Below are positions 41,593 to 51,175 of a stretch of DNA of 51,690 bases, one piece after another. Made by a program: the position numbers and the translations under genes. Under the pieces are notes generated by a model. The model saw only the letters and a program-made list of their open reading frames with translations, did not search any database and was not told the origin of the DNA. Positions within the stretch are counted from its first letter, which is position 1. Each line of letters starts with the position of its first letter. Origin of the DNA: Asterionellopsis glacialis (lineage: Eukaryota > Bacillariophyta > Plagiogrammaphyceae > Rhaphoneidales > Asterionellopsidaceae); contig WKLE02001153.1 in assembly GCA_014885115.2 (NCBI GenBank), positions 8,027-59,716 of the forward strand. Reading direction: 5' to 3'.

Positions 41593-43655
41593 ATGAGAAA
41601 TGTTGCGTCTCAACTGACTGATGACTGTATGACAAAATTATCGAATAGACGTCGATTGTGTATATCCTCAGTAGTATTATCATTATCGGCTTCGTGTTGC
41701 AATAGCTATTCTACTTCTTCTCCTCCCTTTTTGTCACTGACAAAACGTAATCATCGTCATTTTGCATTTACCCATCAGCATTATCATTATCATCAGAGGC
41801 AATCAACAATGTCGTTAGAATCTTCGATGTCGATGGAGAATGACAGTCATGATGATCTGTTCTCTACCACTAATCGTGCGACTACCGGTGCTATACCACC
41901 ACCAACAACAAAAAGTAGTCTTCCAACATTGACGTATGTTGAATTTTATTCAGGCGTAGGAGGTTGGACAATGGCATTGCATGAAGCATCACAAATCTTT
42001 CAACAACAAAAACAAAAACATTCCTTCAAACTTGAACGACTAGCAAATTTAGACCATTCTGATTTATGTCAAACTGTATTAGAATATAATTTTCCATTAC
42101 ATCAGTATGATAATGATGGTGACGATTCAACAACAGCGAAAAAACGAAAACGAGGACAGACAACCTCCAACGCCAACCAACTCCAAAAGCAGCAACAAAA
42201 ACAAAAACGAAAGTATCCATTATCAATTGAACGATTAACCATCAAACAAATGGAACGATGGAATGCTAATATCTACGTGATGAGTCCACCGTGTCAACCA
42301 CATACAAGACAACATTCAAATCAACATGAAGATTTACAGGATCCAAGATCAAAGTCATTTTTACATTTATGTGGTTTATTATCCCAAATGAAACATGATG
42401 CATTACCACATTTAATATTGATGGAAAATGTCATTGGTTTTGAAAAGGTGCGTGTGCAACATATTATAATAGGCTAACTATCTGTGTTCGGCTGTAACAA
42501 TTATTGTATAATACTGACTAATCTCACTGAATCACAATTTGTATTTCAAATTGAAATTGGTAGTCTGGAAGTTGTCAACGTTGGAGAGAGGTAATGGCTC
42601 AACGAAATTATCATGTAGGACATTTTCATTTAAATCCAACACAAATTGGTATACCTAATGACCGACCAAGATATTATTCTGTTGCTGTCTTGCAAAAGCA
42701 AGAGCATGTACATGGAGAAAAGAGTGGTACTACTAACAGTGGTGATTGTGATGGTAGTAGTTGGTATACTCATTATCTATCCAAGGAACGAGAACCGAAT
42801 AATAATAATAATCCAAACAAAAACAATGAGAATGAAACGAAAGACAATATTAGTAAAGATGATGACAAAGCAACAGTTCTACCTCCCATTCATATACAAA
42901 CAAGTATTATGCCTCTCGAAGTTTATCCACTTGACCAAGTAGTAGTAGGAGTACACAACAAAGATGATGATAAGAAGAAGAATGATGGTACATCTTTGAA
43001 AGTACAACCAATATCAAACTTTTTAGATCCACCAACGCCATCCCCAACAGCAGTGGCATCAGCAGCAACAGCCACAGAAAACGAGCAATCGCCATCGTCG
43101 TCATCATCATCATTATCCATACCCACTAAATTATTACAACGTAGTGCAGCATGGTGTTTTGATATTGTCACACCCATAGATTGTCGTAGTGCGTGTTTCA
43201 CGCATGCCTATGGGAAATATATTAAAGGCACAGGAAGCATATTATATACAGGACCAAATACACAAAATTTCCAATTAGAAGATCCATCAAAACGGCAATT
43301 TGATCCCAATTGGTATGAAACCAAACTTCTTCCCAATGACACAGACGATGCTGATGATCAACAACAACAACCACAGCAACAACATTTACGATATTTTTCG
43401 GGTACAGAAATTGCAAGATTATTAGGGTTTCCTGTTCGAGATGATGATGATGATATGGATACGAATGATATGGAGAAAGTCAGACCTTTATCGTTCTCAT
43501 TTCCCGATACCTGTACTTTAAAACAACAATGGAAGTTGTTGGGGAACTCAATCAATGTCAGGGTAGCATCTAAAATTGTTTTGTTGGGTCTTTATAATCT
43601 AATGGATAGTGCCAAAAGCAATGATAATGACATTGACAATCGCGATGGACAATAA
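41593..43655 (+). CDS. tRNA (cytosine-5) methyltransferase DNMT2/TRDMT1; two exons
   Basis: Exon 1 is 41593-42447 and exon 2 is 42564-43655. The 116-bp intron (GTGCGT..GGTAG) joins ENVIGFEK to SGSCQRWREVMAQRNYHV, the expected sequence after motif VI, giving 648 residues. Motifs: FYSGVGGW (118-125), SPPCQPHTRQ with catalytic C234, DPRSKSFLHL, ENV (278-280), the DNMT2-specific CFT (496-498) in ACFTHAYGKYIKGTGS, GTEIARLLGFP and LGNSINVRV. DNMT2 methylates C38 of tRNA-Asp. The family is usually about 390 residues; here Asn/Lys/Ser/Gln-rich inserts (about 170-205, 340-485, 530-560) and a 105-residue N-terminal extension, possibly a targeting sequence, account for the excess. Confidence 0.92.
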
Positions 43656-43787
43656 CATAACAATAATACTGTATTTTAAAGTAACCTAATTAGGAGTTAT
43701 TTTCTGCATCGCGTAATGTTCCCGTGCACCATGTTAATTGCCAAAGACGTAGTAAATGGCCCTGTATCAAGCTTAGAAACTTCTTCT

Positions 43788-45056
43788 CTACCTTGTCCTT
43801 CTCCTAGATTGATGTTCTTCATATTCTCTTACCCTCTCCTTGGTAAGAATGATCACAAAAATGTATATAGAGATAGCAACAGATATGGTTGTCATCACTT
43901 TGGGAATTCCCTTTTCTGAGTAATTGACACAGGTATTGTTTCCATTTGGACAATGATTCCACGTAAATGCTATTTGAAATGACGATGCTACCACAGACAT
44001 CATGAAAAGACAACCCATTCCGCATTGAAGCAAGTTAAACAGATCATCTTCTTCAGGGTGTGACCACTTGCTTGTCGAATCACTATCAGTATGGTCATCG
44101 CCCCCTTCTTCATTGGAATTTTCACCATTGCTGTTACTGCTGTTGTTGTCGATGTTCTCTTCTCTTTTTTTCTTTTCCAATTCCAACATGCGTCCTTTCA
44201 CCGCAGCAGTCATACAAAGACCAAGTACCATACCCGTCACTGCACCAGAGACCCATTCCATAACATCCTTGGTGTAGTAGGATGTTGCAAAATATCCTGC
44301 ACTTCTCAAATAGTGCAAGACACATGTAAAGACGGGGTACATTGTCGAGAATGATGAAATAGCTTGTAAGAGGTACCAAAAACTTGTGCGGCAACAACCA
44401 AAACATGGTCCCGTAAGAACTACTGGATATGCAAACAGGGTAGCACAAAGACCTAGTAAATAGTTGATGACGCTGTACAGACCACTATCAAAGGTGATGG
44501 CATCTTCCCATGGTATTGACATGTCACTATTGTTGCTGTTGTTGCGAGAACTTACAATATTAGTGTTAGTGCCAATACCACCACCGATGGGTCCAAAGTT
44601 CAAAGCAGGTGCATCACCGGCAAAGTGAAATTCACCCAGAATGAGACGATGTAAAAGTAACACTAGCAATCCCAAGATTGGTGCAAAAATATAGATGATA
44701 GAGAGACTTCTTGGACGGAGCATAGCATCAACCTCATCAAGAATTTCTTTCCTCTCACGCCGTACCTGACGACGATGTTGAATGATTGTGAAACATCCAA
44801 ACGGTCCAACAGAAGCACTTGTAGGTTCCTCTTCTTCCTCGTTATCATTGCAAGGACTGCGTACCAATGAAAACTTATTATGTTTTGTTTCTAGAGCAAT
44901 CGCTAATACCGAACAGACATGTAGGAATGGAAGACCAATAATAAGGACCATTGACATGGACCAACGCAAACATTGACCAAATACCCATGTACATGCAGTG
45001 AGAATAGCAAATATTAAAGGGAGATGAAAACTCCAAAATGCTGAATAACGGATCAT
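43788..45056 (-). CDS. Multi-pass membrane protein of unknown function
   Basis: 422 residues, intronless, about eight hydrophobic segments: two near the N-terminus (9-27, 33-53), one at about 115-135 after an acidic loop, others around 200-285, and two near the C-terminus (about 345-365, 393-412). Loops are rich in Asn, Ser, Asp and Glu. A cysteine cluster PCFGCCRTSFW and charged tails (ERVREYEEHQSRRRTR) are present. I recognise no transporter or receptor family. A degraded partial copy of this locus lies at 40870-41360, which suggests a lineage-specific gene in flux. Confidence 0.7.
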   Translation of the reverse strand: MIRYSAFWSFHLPLIFAILTACTWVFGQCLRWSMSMVLIIGLPFLHVCSVLAIALETKHNKFSLVRSPCNDNEEEEEPTSASVGPFGCFTIIQHRRQVRRERKEILDEVDAMLRPRSLSIIYIFAPILGLLVLLLHRLILGEFHFAGDAPALNFGPIGGGIGTNTNIVSSRNNSNNSDMSIPWEDAITFDSGLYSVINYLLGLCATLFAYPVVLTGPCFGCCRTSFWYLLQAISSFSTMYPVFTCVLHYLRSAGYFATSYYTKDVMEWVSGAVTGMVLGLCMTAAVKGRMLELEKKKREENIDNNSSNSNGENSNEEGGDDHTDSDSTSKWSHPEEDDLFNLLQCGMGCLFMMSVVASSFQIAFTWNHCPNGNNTCVNYSEKGIPKVMTTISVAISIYIFVIILTKERVREYEEHQSRRRTR

Positions 45057-46235
45057 GAGGATTACAATTGAATTTTTGTTGCTGTCCTACAAAGTGAAGT
45101 GATGTGGTTGAGGATGAATTCCCGCCGTTATTGCGAAAGAAATAAGAATGGGGGTCCCTTTCTTGTTGAACTTGGATTTAAAAAAAAAATGATGATCGAG
45201 TACACAATTCAACTATTGCACACTTGTGTATTAGAGAATTCGATTAGCAGTGCATTTCAAACTCCTTTCAAAATAGTGTTTCAAAAATGAACAAGACTTT
45301 CATATTTAGTTAGGAGCCACCAATCGCAGAAAATCTCATGGTTCATTTTCGTCAAGAGTGATGATTTTGAAATACATGTAAATTTTTTGAAAAAATGCGA
45401 TTTTTCAAAATTCACAGGATAGAATAGTCACTCCTTCCTTTTTCAGAGTGGGATATTTTCTTTCAACACGTTGGGAAGTGGAATAAAGATGTACCCTCAC
45501 AGCACGCCAGCGCCCCACATCGACGCGCTCGCCTAAAATAGCTCTCATATTTATAATACTTCTATTAATACTATTAATAAATATTATTTTAATAATAACT
45601 GTATGTATCCCTTGAACCGCCCCCCGAATTCTCGAGGCCATCTAAACTGACCCCTGTAATCAACACCTGCACCGTAGTCCGGTGACGGGACAGAAATTAC
45701 CCAAAAAATGAAAGTCTTATTGTTTTTCTTCTATTTTTGTGTGCCAATTCTTCCTGTCGTAGGTCCTCTACTAGAGCTAGAGAGTCAGTCCTCTCTATTC
45801 TAGAGAGTCTTATTCCTAGAGAGGACCCTCTTTCTAGAGAGGACTACCGGTGCATAGGCTAGAGGGACAGAGGCGAACAACAAATTAATGACGATGCCAT
45901 ACCTACATGATCGGCACATTGAATATCCTCAATTTATCTCTTCACTAGATCACAGACTGCCATACCTTTTTCACTCAAGAGGTAAATAGTCAGGATAGAG
46001 TGTGTGCGAGAGAGGTTGTCGATCTTCATTGCACCTGCCGGAAACTTTCTTGTACTTTTGACATCAATCTCATTTTGTTTTTCCAACGGAACTTGCTTTT
46101 ACCTCTGTTCATAGGAATGCGAATCATTGCATGAAAATTTTCAAGTACAGAGTTAAAATACATCATACATCTCTATATATGTATACATGTGTGTGTGTTT
46201 CGGTATAGTCCAGCTACATTTCAGACTAGGGCACG
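45057..46235. other. Intergenic region with duplicated flank and CTAGAGAG cluster
   Basis: 45360-45665 is the 5' flank shared with the deletion copy at 41.1-41.35 kb. 45760-45870 contains repeated, partly palindromic CTAGAGAGGAC/GTCCTCTCTAGA words. The last part is the 5' region of the GT2 gene. No gene is seen. Confidence 0.55.
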
Positions 46236-49097
46236 ATGGTGAATGTTGCATTACACCGCACTTACACCAATAGAAGTGTGAACAACAATAACAAAATCAA
46301 TACATCAATCTCATTTCGCACATCGTATTGGCAGGATTATCATCAGTATCGTCCGAATTACAATCAAACCAACAAGTATTACAGAGGAAAGCTAGCTTCT
46401 ACTAGAATATGGAAGTCTGTTACGAATTCCTGTAAATTATCTTATTACTATTATGGAATTTTTTCATGCTTGGGGATTTGTTATTTTTGGTGGACAACGA
46501 AAAGTCTGCATTTACTTTCGAATCCATATGGCTCATGTAGTATTGAGTGCATACAGGATAATGGTGGAATCTCAAATCAGTGCATGACGAGAAAGCAATA
46601 TTTGCCTTTACCATGGATCACGGACTCTTCATCATTACCATCATTGCCTAGTAGTACTGCCGTGTCAACAGAGAGGCACGAAAAAAGAGAACACTCACGC
46701 TACACACCCCTTGTGTGTGTCGTTGTAACTTCATACAATGTTCAAGATTACATTGAAGCCGCCCTTGAATCTTTGTTTCAACAAGCATATTCGAATGTCC
46801 ATATAATTGCTGTAGATGATGCATCGACAGATCGTACGACTCAAATTATTCAAGAATATTATAATACTCAAAAGAGCAAGGCAAAGAAGAAAACCTTGCT
46901 CAAAGAAAAGGAGGAAACTCGTAATCACAACAACGTTTCCTCGACGCTCCCAACATTACAACTCATTCAACTTTTGCATAATACAAATGGTGGTGCAGGA
47001 CAACCTACCAATATTGGAATTGAATCATGTCCTTCTGAAACAACATATATGATGCTTTTAGATGGTGATGATTATATGGAACAAAATGCAATTCAAAGTA
47101 TGGTCAACAATGCAAAACAATTCAATTCAGATTTAGTCATTGCTGACTTTGATACCTTTATCACAGTTAATGAAGTTAGTAATGAAAAAAATCACAAGGG
47201 TGATAAGAATGCTGAAAGTTTACAATTCAGTCGATCTTATGATTACCCATCATTTGCAAAATTACCAACCAATCGACCATTCAATGTTCTTACGCAGCAA
47301 CAAAATCAAGGTGCAATATCATCAACATCCATACTGAATCTTTCTCCTGTGCCGTGGCGTAAATTGTATCGGTATTCATTGTTAGTAGAACATGATTATT
47401 TACGTTTTCCAGAGGGCGATTTCTTTTATGAAGATAATGCATTCCATGGACTAATTATGAGCCATGCAACACGAATATCAAAAGTTGATCAAGTTGTCAT
47501 ACATCATCGGAGAGCAAGAAAAGGAAATACATCCTCTAATTTTTTATCCAAACATACATCTAAACAACAATGGTGGGATACCTATTCGAATATGGCTACC
47601 TTTGTAGGAATGTTAACATACAATTTTGATTGGATAGATGCTAATCTTCATCGTCTCCTTGCGAACCATGGGGAATCTTCAAGATCCCCCCAAAAAGAAT
47701 CACCACCAATTACGAAAAAAGAAGCAAAATATGTCTCTTTTGAGGAGAAGAGAAAAGAAAACCCATCATTAACTATGTGTACTGATGTGTTTGTTCATCA
47801 AGTTTTGGATCAATACATGGAATGGACGAACGGCAAACATAAGTTTGTCCAGTCAAAAGTTGCAAACGCTTTAAGAGCTGATAGTTGGTTAATGGAATGG
47901 CTTGGTTTTGGTGGAGAGTACAATAATAATCGACACGCCTTGGAGGAGAAGACTAGACGATTGTATCAACGATTTTCCCTCCTCTCCTCCGATGGGAAAT
48001 GGAAAAATGCAAATGCACTGAGACGAATTCGCTATAGTGAAGACTATGGTGGTAGTTCAAAGTCGCAACGCAATCACCCTATTTCTACGACAAGTGCCAA
48101 AAACAATAGCAAACAGCAAACCACCAACATAGACCTCACTCTCATTCTTTCCACTCAAAATGACGAAAAGGATCTCCCAAAACTATTGTATTCGATTTAC
48201 AAGACGTTCGCACCATCGTCGTTGAGTTTCGAAGTAGTAATAGTCGATGATGGATCGTCTGACTCTACACTTGAATTTCTCCACCAATTTGCTACAAATC
48301 ATTATTCAAATCTGTATGTGTTGCAAACAAAGGCATCATCATCGTTCACGAACACAAACAATGACATTAATTTAGGGAAAGTAGGCATGGGGACAGGGCG
48401 TGCCTATAACCGTGCAATTCCTTTGGCAGAGGGTAAATTTGTTTACTTTATCAATGCCGTTGATAATTTCAGCTTCGAAGAGCTTATCAATGCTGTGCAT
48501 GTTGCCATAGATCAGGAGGTTGATATACTTATGTTAGACTATGGAATGCATTCCAAAACTCGTAACAAGTACCACGAGATTGCTTTTGGAAGTACTGACG
48601 CAAGGAAGAAAGACAAAAGTAACGGTAACAAAATTTATACTGCTTTACGGCTGCCCTCTGATCCAGGGATACAACTGACATCTTCAAAGTTGCTGCGAGA
48701 GGTGAATGCATTTTTCGGATCTGTCCGTGGTTACAATAATATACAATTTCACTGGACGTCAATTGCAGCAGCCAAAAATATCCAATTCTACCCAAATGTG
48801 ATCTGGATGCAAAATAAGGCCGGCACCAGGAAAAGTAATGTAGAAAAGAGTGAACTTATCGATGCTTTAGGCATGACGCAACGGGCTCTTGCGCGACACG
48901 GACACTTTGACGAAGCAATGCTGATTAATGGTGGTGAAACTATCTTTTCAATTTGGAGTCAATTTTGCCGCACTTTGTTGTCAGAAACTGGATCAGAAAA
49001 GGTTTCGACACCGTTGGGCGATCGAGAGAAACGATTGCTCAAAACACTTGAAAGCAATAGTGATCCTAAACAATACCGATCTTATGTCTACTGGTGA
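46236..49097 (+). CDS. Double-domain family 2 glycosyltransferase, type II membrane protein
   Basis: 953 residues, intronless. A signal-anchor lies near 70-90 (YYYGIFSCLGICYFWW), giving type II Golgi-like topology. GT2 domain 1 starts at about 158 (LVCVVVTSYNVQDYIEAALE, IAVDDASTDRT) and has the metal/nucleotide motif LLDGDDYM (D276-D279), then EGDFFYEDNAFH as the acceptor-side acidic motif. A middle region of about 200 residues is unassigned. GT2 domain 2 starts near 631 (LTLILSTQNDEKDLPKLLYS, VVIVDDGSSDST) but has YFINAVDNFS (737-746) where FLDxDD is expected, so it probably lacks the metal motif. Synthesis of a surface or storage polysaccharide is inferred from architecture only. Confidence 0.85.
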   Translation: MVNVALHRTYTNRSVNNNNKINTSISFRTSYWQDYHQYRPNYNQTNKYYRGKLASTRIWKSVTNSCKLSYYYYGIFSCLGICYFWWTTKSLHLLSNPYGSCSIECIQDNGGISNQCMTRKQYLPLPWITDSSSLPSLPSSTAVSTERHEKREHSRYTPLVCVVVTSYNVQDYIEAALESLFQQAYSNVHIIAVDDASTDRTTQIIQEYYNTQKSKAKKKTLLKEKEETRNHNNVSSTLPTLQLIQLLHNTNGGAGQPTNIGIESCPSETTYMMLLDGDDYMEQNAIQSMVNNAKQFNSDLVIADFDTFITVNEVSNEKNHKGDKNAESLQFSRSYDYPSFAKLPTNRPFNVLTQQQNQGAISSTSILNLSPVPWRKLYRYSLLVEHDYLRFPEGDFFYEDNAFHGLIMSHATRISKVDQVVIHHRRARKGNTSSNFLSKHTSKQQWWDTYSNMATFVGMLTYNFDWIDANLHRLLANHGESSRSPQKESPPITKKEAKYVSFEEKRKENPSLTMCTDVFVHQVLDQYMEWTNGKHKFVQSKVANALRADSWLMEWLGFGGEYNNNRHALEEKTRRLYQRFSLLSSDGKWKNANALRRIRYSEDYGGSSKSQRNHPISTTSAKNNSKQQTTNIDLTLILSTQNDEKDLPKLLYSIYKTFAPSSLSFEVVIVDDGSSDSTLEFLHQFATNHYSNLYVLQTKASSSFTNTNNDINLGKVGMGTGRAYNRAIPLAEGKFVYFINAVDNFSFEELINAVHVAIDQEVDILMLDYGMHSKTRNKYHEIAFGSTDARKKDKSNGNKIYTALRLPSDPGIQLTSSKLLREVNAFFGSVRGYNNIQFHWTSIAAAKNIQFYPNVIWMQNKAGTRKSNVEKSELIDALGMTQRALARHGHFDEAMLINGGETIFSIWSQFCRTLLSETGSEKVSTPLGDREKRLLKTLESNSDPKQYRSYVYW

Positions 49098-50227
49098 TGT
49101 CTTCATAATTATTTTTTAAAATATGGTATAATTTGTCAAATAAAAGTTTGATCAGGTATAAGTACTAGTATTTACTAAATACTTGGAACTCGTCGAACGA
49201 TTGATGATAATTGCACTCTGGTACTATCTAAAGCACTAATTCTCTACCGTAGGGCTAAGATGGTGAAAATTCCAAAAAGTTCTAATTTTACCATACTTTT
49301 CCGTCAGAGAAATATTTTTTGGGCACTGCCGATTCGCTAACAGGCGACCTGTACATCTCTACGTATTTTAAGTATACCACTTGAGCTGCAGTTTTTTTGT
49401 TCCGGTGTGCAGTTTGAGTCAGGCAAGATAAGCGGATGACACAAAACTACTCGCGATTATTACACATTACACAAAACTACTCGCGATTATTACACAAAAC
49501 TGCTCCGGATATATTACACAACACTGCTCAGGATGTATTAATACCTGCTACCAGGGCATTTTCTTGTCCAATATCCTTACATTTACTCGCCGTGGAACGT
49601 TGGCTCTTTTCTTCATGGGTCATTACGAACACACGATCAAGGATTCCGTCATCCGCCTATGGAAGAAGCTGTAGATGAATTTAAGTTGAACTTGCAACCT
49701 CCCGAAAAAGCGAACATACCGCGAAAAGCGAGCGACGTGTCTTAGAGGCCTTAATAAAATTATTTAACTTGTGTCGCACGAGCGTCGCACGAGCCTAGAA
49801 AAAATGCTGAAGGTGCCGAGTCAAGATTTCCAACTTGAACCTATTTCCGGTAATTCTCTCATTCTGCTTGTTTAAGGAATGTAGCAGTAGGTACTTCGTT
49901 CCCGGCACATTCTATACAACTCCACAGGTTGTAAATATATAAGGGAAATTACATTAAAATGTGAATTCGCACAATGGTTTCTTTGGGGGAGACATCTTAT
50001 ACATTATTCTAGAGAATGCCTCGTTACGTAAACAATAGTATTTGTAGTACAAGCATACAGGACCTACATGAATTCTGTACGAAATTCCCAGATCTTGAGG
50101 CAGACAAAAAATGGTAGTACTCGCAAACGATTTCAGTTTCTCATAAATCGCCATAACTTTTTTCCAGCATTCTCTCTCTCTCTCTCTCTCTGCATTACCA
50201 CACACCTCAACTTCCAAAACTTTGGTA
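49098..50227. other. Intergenic region with 24-bp tandem repeats and a (TC)n tract
   Basis: No gene. 49439-49539 is a short tandem array. 50171-50191 is a (TC)n run 37 bases before the start of the hydroxylase-family gene. The rest is AT-rich spacer. Confidence 0.55.
49439..49539. repeat. Tandem array of four 23-24-bp units
   Basis: Units 49439-49461, 49469-49491, 49492-49515 and 49516-49539 follow ACACAAAACTACTCGCGATT-ATT. The first two are identical with a 7-base spacer, and the last two are diverged (ACTGCTCCGGAT, ACTGCTCAGGAT). Confidence 0.85.
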
Positions 50228-51175
50228 ATGATGAAGACCAACCTACTCCAGTCCTCTTTCTCTTCTAACAAGAAATACAAGAGCAGCACATCTCTTGCTT
50301 CCTTCAACAAACAATTTCTCAAAATAGATGTTTTCGTGTGTCTCATATTAATAGCATACGCCTTCACAGACTACGTTCCTGATCATCAAGTATCTTTCGG
50401 TGTTAATGATAAGGAAATATCACGTGCAATAGTTGAAATTTTCAACCTCCTTATAATTGGTTTCATCGAGCGCTGGTTGGTGTTACCACTTCTTCACTTC
50501 TTTGACGAAGCCGCCCCCCTTGCTGCTTTATTGCGCTTTCGCAAGGAATTACCCTCCAACAAGATCAGCAGAGACAAGGATTATCACGAAGCAAGTCAAA
50601 AACCATGGTTTCACAACAAGTTTGCCATAGAAATGTCACTGATTGTGCTGGTTCCTCTTGATGTGTACTTTTATAAGGAAGAAGCCAACTATGAAAAGAT
50701 GATTGTTGACCTATCAGCAAAACAACTTTTGAAGCAATTGGTCTTAGGGTTGATTGTTATTGATCTTATCCTTGGTACTGCTCATCTTGCAAGTCACCGT
50801 GGCCCGCTTAAAAAATATCTGTTTAAGTTCCATGCTCATCATCACGAAAAGAACCAGAACTTTCCAGCTGTCAAGTATCATGGAAACCCCTTTGATCTTG
50901 AAGTATTTTTGACTCAAGTATGTTTTGCTTTCATCCCTCGATTATTGGGTTTCGATGTGATAACTGGTGCAATCTTGATCAATATTTTCAGTCTTCAATT
51001 GCTTTTGGAGCACACTGGATGTAAAATTTTCCACTTGGCCCAACACCATGAAGCGCACCATCGATACGGTAGTGTAGCTTTCTATCATTTTCCACTAGTG
51101 GAGATGGTACTTGGTAAGATGCCATCATTCGATCAGCTGCAAAACCTTTCAATCCAAAAAAAAAAAGTACAGTAA
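50228..51175 (+). CDS. Fatty acid hydroxylase / sterol desaturase family membrane protein
   Basis: 315 residues from ATG 50228 (the in-frame upstream TTG is not used). Four or so hydrophobic segments (near 35-50, 70-90, 130-140, 165-185) carry the di-iron histidine boxes of the superfamily: HLASH (186-190), HAHHH (202-206) and HHEAHH in the C-terminal part (AQHHEAHHRYGS). Enzymes of this family (C4-methylsterol oxidase, C5-sterol desaturase, sphingolipid or fatty-acid hydroxylases, carotenoid hydroxylase relatives) use O2 and a reduced cytochrome in the ER. The substrate cannot be told here. The chain is of normal length and ends in a Lys-rich tail (SIQKKKVQ) that could act as an ER-retention signal. 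Confidence 0.85.
   Translation: MMKTNLLQSSFSSNKKYKSSTSLASFNKQFLKIDVFVCLILIAYAFTDYVPDHQVSFGVNDKEISRAIVEIFNLLIIGFIERWLVLPLLHFFDEAAPLAALLRFRKELPSNKISRDKDYHEASQKPWFHNKFAIEMSLIVLVPLDVYFYKEEANYEKMIVDLSAKQLLKQLVLGLIVIDLILGTAHLASHRGPLKKYLFKFHAHHHEKNQNFPAVKYHGNPFDLEVFLTQVCFAFIPRLLGFDVITGAILINIFSLQLLLEHTGCKIFHLAQHHEAHHRYGSVAFYHFPLVEMVLGKMPSFDQLQNLSIQKKKVQ

Noticed and set aside
43716..43919. Plus-strand frame beside the membrane-protein gene
   Set aside because: Antisense to the C-terminus of that gene; its resemblance to a frame at 40767-40982 reflects the DNA duplication, not a protein family.
49436..49678. 80-codon frame with YSRLLH repeats
   Set aside because: The repeats are the translated 24-bp minisatellite.
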